From: Actinoplanes liguriensis
GTDB lineage: Bacteria > Actinomycetota > Actinomycetes > Mycobacteriales > Micromonosporaceae
DNA: 6,723 bases
Direction of reading: 5' to 3'
NCBI GenBank assembly: GCA_000715855.1
Contig: KL571362.1
Location: 3,363 to 10,085 of the forward strand
Part shown: one piece after another, positions 1 to 5,372 of the stretch
Layout: every line of letters begins with the position of its first letter
Position numbering within the stretch: the stretch's first letter is position 1
Program-made: the position numbers and the translations under genes
The notes under the pieces: model-generated
The model's input: the letters and a program-made list of their open reading frames with translations, nothing else
What the model was told of the DNA's origin: nothing
The model's database searches: none

Positions 1-1
1 C

Positions 2-31
2 ACCAACCTCGTCGGCGGCTTCCGCCGCTGA
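2..31 (+). CDS. C-terminal end of an upstream gene (partial)
   Basis: Only nine codons and a TGA stop (29-31) are visible, reading TNLVGGFRR. All nine sense codons end in C, the pattern expected of a real gene in this genome. The rival frame, ending at TGA 57-59, has mixed third positions and is less likely, although it would overlap the next GTG start in a GTGA arrangement like the one at 346-349. No function can be assigned from so short a tail. If the call is right, the gene lies 24 nt upstream of the next start and may belong to the same operon. Confidence 0.45.
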   Translation, partial: TNLVGGFRR

Positions 32-55
32 CGCCCACGGGCACTTGGAGTCCAC

Positions 56-349
56 GTGACCACACCGGCAACGCCCGACGCCTACGGGCTGTCGCGGCCC
101 ACCATGGCCGACGCCCACGAAGCCATGCACCGCGTGCACGGCCACACCGGCCGCTCCTCATGGGCCCGGCTGCTGGCCGCCGCGAAACTGACCGGCACCG
201 AGACCGACGAACCGTCCCTGCTGCGCCTGATCGAGGCGATGACGCATCTGGACCCGGTCAGCAGGCTGTGCGCCCAGGCCCTGCGCATCCGTCTGACCTC
301 CCACACCCACCTCGCCGCCGCGCACCTCGCCACCAGGAGCCCCGCGTGA
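56..349 (+). CDS. Small helical hypothetical protein upstream of a GAF protein
   Basis: A 97-residue protein of unknown function. The GTG start at 56 is chosen because GGAG at 47-50 lies 5 nt upstream and codon third positions are G/C-rich from there on. The sequence is soluble with no signal peptide or membrane segment. It is rich in Ala, Leu and His and is probably all-helical: an N-terminal stretch around residues 15-45 (ADAHEAMHRVHGHTG, then SSWARLLAAAKLTGTETDE) and a second around 54-92 (LLRLIEAM, DPVSRLCAQALRIRL, HLAAAHLATR). It has eight histidines and one cysteine, but no metal-binding motif is obvious. Its stop codon overlaps the GAF gene start by 4 bp (GTGA), so the two are probably translationally coupled and work together. 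Similar small proteins seem to occur next to GAF proteins in actinomycetes, but I know of no assigned function. Confidence 0.8.
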   Translation: MTTPATPDAYGLSRPTMADAHEAMHRVHGHTGRSSWARLLAAAKLTGTETDEPSLLRLIEAMTHLDPVSRLCAQALRIRLTSHTHLAAAHLATRSPA

Positions 350-867
350 ACCTGACGACCAACACCACCCTGTTCGACCGGCTCGGCGAACCCGCCCGCA
401 TGCGACACCTCGCCGCCTACGACCTGTTCCATCCGGAGCTGCGCGACCACCTCGACCGCATCGCCACCCGCAGCGCGCAACGGCTGCAGGCACCGGTGTC
501 CATGGCATCGATCCTGCTCGACAGCGCCCAACTGATCATCGGCCGCCACGGCCTGCCCGACACCGGCGACGAACTGCAGGGCACCCCGGCGGAGTGGGCG
601 ATGTGCACCCACACCGTGCTCGCCGCAGCCCCGTTCCTGCTGACCGACAACACCGCCGATCCCCGGCACGCCGACAACCCGCTGCTTGCGGTCACCGGCC
701 TGCGCAGCTACGCCGGCGTCCCCCTGATCGACGGCAGCGGACACGTCCTGGGCGCACACTGCGTCCTCGACGCCACCCCACGGCACTTCACCGAGGAGAA
801 CATCGACGTCCTCAACCAGGGTGCTGCCGAGATCATGCAGATTCTCGACAGGCACCGTCTCCCCTGA
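346..867 (+). CDS. Single-domain GAF sensor protein
   Basis: A 173-residue cytoplasmic protein made of one GAF domain. GAF domains bind small ligands or chromophores and usually control an attached or partner output domain; none is attached here. The open frame extends upstream to 160, but GTG 346 is chosen because AGGAG (335-339) lies 6 nt upstream and it overlaps the preceding stop as GTGA. Residues 1-30 form a helical lead-in and the GAF fold spans about 31-170. Visible landmarks are AEWAMCTHTV (82-91), the short DPRHADNPLL segment (105-114), SYAGVPL (121-127), LGAHCVLD (135-142) and the final helix after HFTEENIDVLNQ. This arrangement is characteristic of the family. Cys87 and Cys139 sit at conserved core positions, but no heme or redox claim can be made from sequence. 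With no output domain, it likely acts through a partner, perhaps one of its two small neighbours. Confidence 0.88.
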   Translation: MNLTTNTTLFDRLGEPARMRHLAAYDLFHPELRDHLDRIATRSAQRLQAPVSMASILLDSAQLIIGRHGLPDTGDELQGTPAEWAMCTHTVLAAAPFLLTDNTADPRHADNPLLAVTGLRSYAGVPLIDGSGHVLGAHCVLDATPRHFTEENIDVLNQGAAEIMQILDRHRLP

Positions 868-869
868 CC

Positions 870-1130
870 ATGCATACCGACGCCATGCCGGACACCCCGG
901 AGCCTGCGGCAGAAGACGACGCGATCCCAGAGCTGGTCAACCACCTGCTGCACGGCGCACTGCAAATCTCGTATGCGCTCGATGAACTCCACAAGCTCGC
1001 CCACCATCCGGCGAACACCGACCCCGACTGCTTGCACCAGGTCAGCGACGCCATCACCACGATGATTCGAGCGCGGGCAGCACTGTTACGCGACGCGGAC
1101 CGCCTCACCCCGGCCTTCCCCTACCTCTGA
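870..1130 (+). CDS. Small helical hypothetical protein downstream of GAF
   Basis: An 86-residue protein of unknown function, starting with ATG 870, only 2 nt after the GAF stop. A second in-frame ATG at 885 would give 81 residues. Neither has a clear Shine-Dalgarno, so translation probably depends on coupling to the GAF gene. The N-terminal 20 residues are acidic and proline-containing (PDTPEPAAEDD). The rest looks like two or three amphipathic helices: IPELVNHLLHGALQISYALD, then CLHQVSDAITTMIRARAALL. There is no signal peptide or membrane segment. The gene ends with TGA followed immediately by an in-frame TAA. A helical hairpin of this size would suit a protein-interaction role with the GAF protein, but that is inference from position only. 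Confidence 0.72.
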   Translation: MHTDAMPDTPEPAAEDDAIPELVNHLLHGALQISYALDELHKLAHHPANTDPDCLHQVSDAITTMIRARAALLRDADRLTPAFPYL

Positions 1131-1563
1131 TAACGCGCCACCGAACTGCCGCCGACAAACTCGATGATCGTCAGCCGGCGAGCAGGACTCGCTTGCGCAG
1201 CAGGTCTGCCCACAGCTGCCTGGCTCGATCAGCTGTCCTACCAGCGCGACGCCGCCGCACGGCGCGGATGCCTTGAGGTGCTGCTCGTCCGGCTCCTGCA
1301 CGGCCCGGTGCGGTTGGTGTTGGCGCCAGACTGCAAGTGGCAGTGTGCACTCCCCCTAAATCATCCTAGGATGAATACATTGTCCGTCTCTGTCAGAGAA
1401 GCCGACCGCCGTCTTGGGCTCGCCAGGCGCGGAGAGCAGCTCGCCGGCTTCGACCTCGGTGCTCCGTTTCACCAAGGCATTGCGAATTGGCGTGGGCACG
1501 ATCAACGACGGTCGGCCCCAACAGATTCCCGCGCGGGAGCGGCGCCCAGCTTTCAATGTTTGG
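1131..1563. other. 433-bp gene-poor region
   Basis: No protein family is recognised on either strand. Open frames exist, for example + 1164-1586 and - 1356-1598, but they lack ribosome binding sites, show no consistent third-position GC bias and resemble no known domain. The right part (about 1350-1563) has visibly lower GC than the flanking genes, which fits old inserted or decayed DNA. It contains the 14-bp palindrome listed separately. A short self-complementary run at 1527-1538 (TCCCGCGCGGGA) just beyond the acetyltransferase stop could be a weak transcript end on the minus strand, but it has no T run. Confidence 0.55.
1361..1374. promoter_or_regulatory. Perfect 14-bp palindrome, operator-like
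   Basis: TCATCCTAGGATGA is exactly its own reverse complement and sits in an AT-richer patch (CCCTAAA before it, ATACATTG after it). Gapless palindromes with a central CTAG and flanking TCAT/ATGA resemble operators bound by dimeric winged-helix repressors such as the GntR family; that family link is inference. No regulator gene lies beside it and no convincing gene starts just downstream on either strand, so it may be an orphan operator left from a lost gene. Confidence 0.45.
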
Positions 1564-2079
1564 TCATTGGGCAGCCACATGAGTGAGCCATTGGACACGG
1601 GTGACGTCGTACTGAATGTCCTCGGGTGTCGCCTCGACCAGGCGCATGCCGAGGCGCTTCATCAGGGCTTGGGAGGCCATGTTGGCGGAGGCGCAGGTCG
1701 CCGTCACTCGAGGTGGCGTCAATGTCGTGAAAGTGTGAGTCAGGAACGCTTCGACGGCTTCCCGGGCGTAGCCGCGGCCGTGGTAAGCGGGATGGAACTG
1801 GAAGCCGATGTCCGGTGCGTTCTCCGGGGCGGAGGGCAGCCAGATGCCGAGGTCGCCGATGACTCGCCCATCGGCCAAATGTTGGACAGCGTATCCATGC
1901 CACGCGTTCAGTGTCCGGCCGTCAAGGATGGACTGCGCCCGCAGGTAGTTGGCCGCCTCGGTGGTGCTCATGGGCTCGCCGGGCAAGTGGCGGCGCACTA
2001 CGGGATCAGCCTGATAGCTGAGGAAGTCGTCAAGATCACCGGTCGTGAAGCGGCGGACGAGCAGGCGTGCGGTTCTGAT
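1564..2079 (-). CDS. GNAT-family N-acetyltransferase (RimJ/RimL-like), probable ATC start
   Basis: A 171-residue acetyl-CoA-dependent N-acetyltransferase; the substrate is unknown. From the ATC at 2079 the protein begins I(M)RTARLLVRRFTTGDLDDF, the classic N-terminal strand and helix of RimJ/RimL-like GNATs. It continues with GDLGIW (about 75-80), the acetyl-CoA pyrophosphate loop YHGRGYA (99-105) in motif A, ASANMAS (130-136) and the terminal LGMRLVE. Full length matches the family. Between the in-frame TGA at 2101-2103 and the ATC there is no ATG, GTG or TTG, while AGGAG lies 6 nt before the ATC. The first standard start, GTG at 1998, would delete the first beta strand (27 residues) and has no role as a family start. 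So the gene either uses a rare AUC initiation codon or has lost an ATG by one substitution. Codon use is less GC-biased than in the neighbours (AGA, TTG, GTA, CTT), which suggests acquisition. Confidence 0.82.
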   Translation of the reverse strand: MRTARLLVRRFTTGDLDDFLSYQADPVVRRHLPGEPMSTTEAANYLRAQSILDGRTLNAWHGYAVQHLADGRVIGDLGIWLPSAPENAPDIGFQFHPAYHGRGYAREAVEAFLTHTFTTLTPPRVTATCASANMASQALMKRLGMRLVEATPEDIQYDVTRVQWLTHVAAQ

Positions 2080-2085
2080 GGCGAG

Positions 2086-2090
2086 CTCCT
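2086..2090 (-). promoter_or_regulatory. Shine-Dalgarno AGGAG supporting the ATC start
   Basis: On the minus strand AGGAG is followed by the 6-nt spacer CTCGCC and then ATC (2079-2077). This is optimal spacing, and it marks 2079 as the ancestral and probably still-used start of the acetyltransferase, rather than the internal GTG at 1998. Confidence 0.6.
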
Positions 2091-2103
2091 GAGGCAGAAA
2101 TCA

Positions 2104-2389
2104 AGGACATTCATCGATATCAGTCCGGTCCAGGCGCTGAATCCAAGCGCTCGAGATCGGCGGCGCGGTCAGCCACCGCGTAGCTATACCTCAAAACTCG
2201 GCGGGCGGCGTCCATTTACGCAGTCTGGCGTCGCGCATCACCGTTTGGAACCTGCCGACCAGGGTGCGCAGGCCACCCGACACGCCTGGAGCGGCCCGGC
2301 CGCCGGGATGGACGGCACGCCGGCGCGCTGTCCAGAGGTGTGCCCTTCCGTACCTTTCGGCATGGATTCCGAGCCGGTAGACAGGCAGG
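2104..2389. other. Divergent intergenic region between acetyltransferase and LQR-motif protein
   Basis: This 286-bp stretch must carry the promoters of two divergent genes, but no strong -35/-10 pair is visible. On the minus strand a frame ending at a TGA at 2191 finishes LVGRFQTVMRDARLRKW then TPPAEF. It reads like the tail of a real protein lying upstream of the acetyltransferase in the same orientation, but its upstream part is not coherent, so at most it is a decayed remnant. An in-frame TAG at 2378-2380 limits how far the next gene could extend upstream. Confidence 0.4.
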
Positions 2390-3175
2390 ATGCCCGATCG
2401 AGCTCTCTCCACCCCGACCCGCACCCGCGCGGCAGCCCGCCCGGCCCGACCCGAGCAGGAGCGACTGTCGTCCTCGGCGGCGCAGATCCTCGCGTTGCAG
2501 CGCAGCGCCGGCAACGCGGCGGTGAACGCCATGCTCCTCCAGCGGGCCCCGGCCACCGGTGCCGTCACGATGAGCGCCCCGGTCATGACCGCGGAGAACG
2601 AGGAGGGCTCCTGCGGTAACTTCTCGCGCGTACGAGAATGGGCGGTCGCCAACCCGCAGCAGGGCGTCATCGTGCAGCGGGTGACGCGGAGGTTCGACGT
2701 GGAGCGCTTCGACGGGCAGGGCTGGCAGGCTCTCAGCGGGGCCGCTCTGGACGCGTATGTGGCCGGCAGCGGGGGCAACGCGGACGCCACCGTGACCGAG
2801 TACTGGGAGTTGTGGCAGGTCGCGGCCGACGGGACGGTATCCGACGGCGGCGCCGACACCTTCGGGCTGACCTCGATCATCCAGCAACCGGGTGTCATCC
2901 CGGACACGACGAGGGGCACCTTCACCATCACTGGCGAGGCGCAGTTCTACCCGACGACCGATACCCCGGCGAATCTCGGCTTCGTTCGTGGGGCAGTGGG
3001 GACCGCGGGCGGGTTGTACAGCAGTTTCACCGCTCCGACGCTGGCCGGCGGTGTCTCACCGGTCAACTACCGGGTCACCGCGTCCTGGGACAGCGCCGAC
3101 AAGCGGGCTCCGAGCAAGCGCACGGGGACCCAGTACCGGCCGCGGGCCTCCTGGACCACCGTCACCGAGTCGTGA
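2390..3175 (+). CDS. LQRxxGNAAV-motif protein, eCIS-associated type (putative cargo/tagged protein)
   Basis: A 261-residue protein. ATG 2390 is the first start after an in-frame TAG at 2378-2380; the Shine-Dalgarno is weak (ACAGG). Residues 1-30 are basic, Pro/Ala/Arg-rich and disordered. Residues 32-52 read QILALQRSAGNAAV then NAMLLQR, the short amphipathic motif that recurs near the N terminus of actinobacterial proteins linked to DUF4157 and extracellular contractile injection systems (eCIS). After a linker, residues about 75-235 form a beta-rich globular domain: GVIVQRVTRRFDVERFDG, TEYWELWQVAADG, GTFTITGEAQFYP, NLGFVRGAVGTAGGL, VNYRVTASWDS. I do not recognise this domain and see no catalytic motif. 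There is one cysteine (Cys75), no signal peptide and no membrane helix, so a Sec route is unlikely. By analogy it may be loaded into or travel with an injection particle, but no eCIS structural gene is in the window. A hairpin spans its stop codon. It is next to a transposase fragment, consistent with a mobile neighbourhood. Confidence 0.72.
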   Translation: MPDRALSTPTRTRAAARPARPEQERLSSSAAQILALQRSAGNAAVNAMLLQRAPATGAVTMSAPVMTAENEEGSCGNFSRVREWAVANPQQGVIVQRVTRRFDVERFDGQGWQALSGAALDAYVAGSGGNADATVTEYWELWQVAADGTVSDGGADTFGLTSIIQQPGVIPDTTRGTFTITGEAQFYPTTDTPANLGFVRGAVGTAGGLYSSFTAPTLAGGVSPVNYRVTASWDSADKRAPSKRTGTQYRPRASWTTVTES

Positions 3176-3180
3176 CGGTG
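3157..3180 (+). terminator. Hairpin spanning the stop codon of the LQR-motif gene
   Basis: CACCGTCAC (3157-3165) and GTGACGGTG (3172-3180) are perfect 9-bp arms around a 6-nt loop, with the TGA stop inside the right arm. No T run follows. Such T-less hairpins at gene ends are common in actinobacteria and may terminate transcription or protect the 3' end. Confidence 0.45.
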
Positions 3181-3254
3181 ACCGGCCGGGACGTCGCGGG
3201 CGCGGTGTTCCCGCCGGCCGAGGCGACCGCGACCACGGCCCGGGTGAACGGCAG

Positions 3255-3323
3255 ACCGAGGGCGTGTCCGACTACCCACCGCTTCGGATGCACGACGAAG
3301 CCGCGCTGGTCATCGGGCTTGCG
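3255..3323 (-). pseudogene. Fragment of an IS5-like transposase (catalytic Glu region, dead)
   Basis: On the minus strand about 23 codons read RKPDDQRGFVVHPKRWVV then GHALG. This matches the well-known C-terminal signature of IS5-family DDE transposases from actinobacteria, where the sequence usually runs ...DD..GFVVLPRRWVVERT.AWL. The residue after RWVV, normally the catalytic Glu of the DDE triad, is Gly (codon GGA). Homology fades on both sides: upstream lacks the expected domain in any frame and downstream lacks the HRR..DYE tail. It is a small relic of an insertion sequence, not an active element. No terminal inverted repeats or target duplication were identified. Confidence 0.6.
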
Positions 3324-3443
3324 CGACGCCGGGTACGCGGTCGCCCGGGTGCACGCCCTGGCCGCCGACATCCGCCGTTGAGCTCTCAGATCCGGGCACG
3401 GCCGTAAGCGCCGAGGTCAACCGCTGAACGGAAGCACCGGCCA

Positions 3444-3472
3444 CCGCGGTTGCCGTTACCGCGGAACTTTTT
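3444..3472 (+). terminator. Terminator-like hairpin with T run
   Basis: CCGCGGT (3444-3450), loop TGCCGTT, ACCGCGG (3458-3464), then AACTTTTT. A 7-bp GC-rich stem followed by five T's fits a rho-independent terminator on the + strand. It lies 269 bp beyond the LQR-motif gene and about 200 bp before the protease gene, so it would insulate the protease from upstream read-through. Confidence 0.5.
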
Positions 3473-3545
3473 CGATCAATACCTGGGGGCCTTCCACCGC
3501 GTACGGGAAATGGGGGTTTGATGGCAATGACGGGGAGCAGGGACT

Positions 3546-3563
3546 GGTACAGCCTGCTGTACC
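3546..3563. repeat. 18-bp inverted repeat upstream of the protease gene
   Basis: GGTACAG and CTGTACC are perfect 7-bp arms around CCTG, 107 bp before the GTG start of the protease gene. It could be an operator for a dimeric regulator or a small leader hairpin; it has no T run. No promoter boxes could be placed confidently relative to it. Confidence 0.4.
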
Positions 3564-3670
3564 CCGATTCGGGTGTCTGCGGGAATGATCGCGCGACGAC
3601 CACCTGATGGACTCGGAAGCGCCAGAGCGACCTGGCGAAACACCCCTTCTCAGTCCTGATCGGAGGAACC

Positions 3671-4561
3671 GTGGAGACGGTTCGCGCCTTCGTCCGCCGG
3701 TATCCGGTGCTGACGTTCTTCGCCCTAGCCTTCGGCGTCAGCTGGGTGGCCTGGACGCCCTACGTGCTGGGCAACACCGGCCTCAACGTGGAACCTGACT
3801 TCCAGCTTCCGACCGGGGTCGCCGGTCAGCTGGCCGGCATGCTGCCCGGCGCCTATCTCGGGCCGCTCGGCGCCGCGTTCATCGTCACCTCGCTCGTCGA
3901 GGGCCGGGCCGGCCTGCGGCAGTGGGCCAAACGCCTGGTCCGCTGGCGAGTCGGCCGGCGTTGGTACATCGCGATCCTGCTGCTGGTGCCGGCCTCGATC
4001 GTGCTCGCCACCCTGCCCGTTCCCGGCGCCCTGACCGGCCTGGCCATGCCCGGATGGCAGGTCGCGGCCGCGTTCCTGCCGCTGCTGATCCTCCAGATCG
4101 TCACGACCGCGGCGGCCGAGGAACCCGGCTGGCGTGACTTCGCCCTGCCCCGGCTTCAGGAGCGGTTCGGCCCGCTGCTCGGCACGAGCATCCTGGGCGT
4201 GCTCTGGGGCTGCTGGCATCTGCCGCTGTTCCTCACCGAGTGGGGTGGAACGGACAAGTCGTGGACGCATCCGGTGCTGTTCGTACTGTCCTGCGTGCCG
4301 CTCAGCATCGTGATGACCTGGATCTTCAACCGCACCGGGCAGAGCCTGCCGATCGTCATGTTCTTCCACGCCACGATCAACACCACCTACTCGCTGGCCT
4401 GGGCCGAGATCTTCCCCAAGCTGGACGGCGGTGATGCCAACCTGGTCAACCTGATCGGCGCGACTGCCGCCTCGATGCTCCTGCTCGTCGTGACCGGCGG
4501 CCGCCTCGGCCTGCGCACAGAGCACGCCGAGCCCGTACGCCAGAATGCTCCCGCCCTCTGA
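3671..4561 (+). CDS. CPBP-family intramembrane metalloprotease (Abi/CAAX-like)
   Basis: A 296-residue multi-pass membrane protein of the CPBP (CAAX protease and bacteriocin-processing, Abi) family, which cleaves or processes substrates within the membrane using a Glu/His active site. GTG 3671 is chosen for the GGAGG at 3662-3666, 4 nt upstream. Hydrophobic segments lie near residues 12-32, 53-75, 99-120, 130-149, 168-188, 201-219, 225-245 and 258-276. All three signature motifs are present: EEPGWR (Glu150, Glu151, Arg155), WGCWH (His183) and HATIN (His233, Asn237), so it should be active. The N terminus begins VRRYPVLTFFALAFGVSWV, usual for actinobacterial members. The substrate is unknown; members serve in prenyl-protein-like processing, peptide self-immunity or membrane stress. 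It is in the same direction as the downstream two-component pair, but a 118-bp gap with a hairpin suggests separate transcription. Confidence 0.92.
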   Translation: METVRAFVRRYPVLTFFALAFGVSWVAWTPYVLGNTGLNVEPDFQLPTGVAGQLAGMLPGAYLGPLGAAFIVTSLVEGRAGLRQWAKRLVRWRVGRRWYIAILLLVPASIVLATLPVPGALTGLAMPGWQVAAAFLPLLILQIVTTAAAEEPGWRDFALPRLQERFGPLLGTSILGVLWGCWHLPLFLTEWGGTDKSWTHPVLFVLSCVPLSIVMTWIFNRTGQSLPIVMFFHATINTTYSLAWAEIFPKLDGGDANLVNLIGATAASMLLLVVTGGRLGLRTEHAEPVRQNAPAL

Positions 4562-4570
4562 GCACCGGCC

Positions 4571-4589
4571 GCGGATCCCGATGATCCGC
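4571..4589 (+). terminator. Hairpin just after the protease gene
   Basis: GCGGATC (4571-4577), loop CCGAT, GATCCGC (4583-4589): a perfect 7-bp stem starting 10 nt after the protease stop. No T run follows. It is a plausible T-less terminator or transcript-stabilising hairpin that separates the protease from the two-component genes. Confidence 0.4.
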
Positions 4590-4679
4590 AGAGCATGCGA
4601 GCGCGGGTTCTAATCCTGGCTTCAGGTTGATCGGGAAGGATGAGCGGCAAAAGCATCGATCGGAAGGGGGCGGGCCGGA

Positions 4680-5372
4680 GTGCGGATCATGATCGCGGAT
4701 GACGAGGCGGCCATCCGTGAGTCGCTGGAGCGGGTGCTCCAGGTCGAGGGTTACGACACCAGCACCGTCGCCAACGGTCTCGCCGTGCTCGACAGCGTCG
4801 GTGGGGCCGGCGGCGACACGCTGGATCTGCTGATCCTCGATGTGATGATGCCCCGCCTCGGCGGGTTGGAGACCTGCCGGCGGTTGCGGGCCGCGGGCCG
4901 GGATCTGCCGGTACTGATGCTGACCGCCCGTGACCAGGTCTCCGACCGGGTTGCGGGGCTGGACGCGGGCGCCGACGACTACCTGCCCAAGCCGTTCGCC
5001 ATCGAGGAGTTGCTGGCCCGGGTGCGAGCCCTGCTGCGCCGGCGCACGCCGGGCGACGGGGAGTCGCAGGTTCTGTCGTTCGCCGACGTCCGGCTCGATC
5101 CCGACAGGTTCGAGGCGTGGCGTGGCGGACGGCCGCTGCGCCTGACCCGGACCGAGTTCGCCCTCCTGGAGGTCCTCGTGCGCAACGCGACCCGGGTCCT
5201 GACCCGCGACGCGCTGTTCGAGGCGATCTGGGGCTTCGACATGGGCACCACCGCCAACAACCTGCAGGTGTACGTGAGCTACCTGCGCCGCAAGATGGAG
5301 GCCGAGGGTGAGCCGCGATTGATCTACACGCTGCGCGGCCTGGGATACACCTTGCGCGAGACTCCTCCGTGA
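4680..5372 (+). CDS. OmpR/PhoB-family response regulator, MprA-like
   Basis: A 230-residue DNA-binding response regulator. GTG 4680 is preferred because AAGGGGG (4664-4670) is 9 nt upstream and the protein then begins [19 protein letters not shown] 4689 would cut the first beta strand. The receiver domain (1-120) has acidic pocket Asp8/Glu9, phosphoacceptor Asp54 in [13 protein letters not shown], switch Thr82 and Lys104 in YLPKPF, so it should be phosphorylatable. The winged-helix domain (about 130-226) carries [12 protein letters not shown], a recognition helix around 193-206 ([14 protein letters not shown]) and the terminal [15 protein letters not shown]. The motif [11 protein letters not shown] and [28 protein letters not shown] are close to MprA-type regulators of actinobacterial envelope stress. 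Its stop overlaps the kinase start by 4 bp (GTGA), so the pair is co-translated. The target genes are unknown; the adjacent protease is a candidate. Confidence 0.95.
   Translation: MRIMIADDEAAIRESLERVLQVEGYDTSTVANGLAVLDSVGGAGGDTLDLLILDVMMPRLGGLETCRRLRAAGRDLPVLMLTARDQVSDRVAGLDAGADDYLPKPFAIEELLARVRALLRRRTPGDGESQVLSFADVRLDPDRFEAWRGGRPLRLTRTEFALLEVLVRNATRVLTRDALFEAIWGFDMGTTANNLQVYVSYLRRKMEAEGEPRLIYTLRGLGYTLRETPP

Noticed and set aside
160..345. Upstream extension of the GAF frame to 160
   Set aside because: It would overlap almost two thirds of the preceding gene, has out-of-pattern Arg/Pro-rich composition, and the GTG at 346 has a proper Shine-Dalgarno and family-like length.
82..855. A 257-codon open frame on the minus strand
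   Set aside because: Antisense shadow of the GAF and upstream small gene; no family similarity and composition typical of mirror frames.
1164..1586. A 140-codon + strand frame, including a later ATG at 1371 inside the palindrome region
   Set aside because: No ribosome site, no domain, mixed third-position bases, and it overlaps the acetyltransferase 3' end.
1414..2619. A 401-codon open frame on the + strand
   Set aside because: It runs antisense to the well-supported acetyltransferase and overlaps the LQR-motif gene in another frame. It has no recognisable domain and no ribosome site; long spurious frames are expected at this GC content.
4605..4620. GGTTCTAATCC, similar to a tRNA T-loop
   Set aside because: No matching acceptor, D or anticodon arms upstream, the T-stem is imperfect and no CCA end is present; too short to call a tRNA or an attachment-site remnant.
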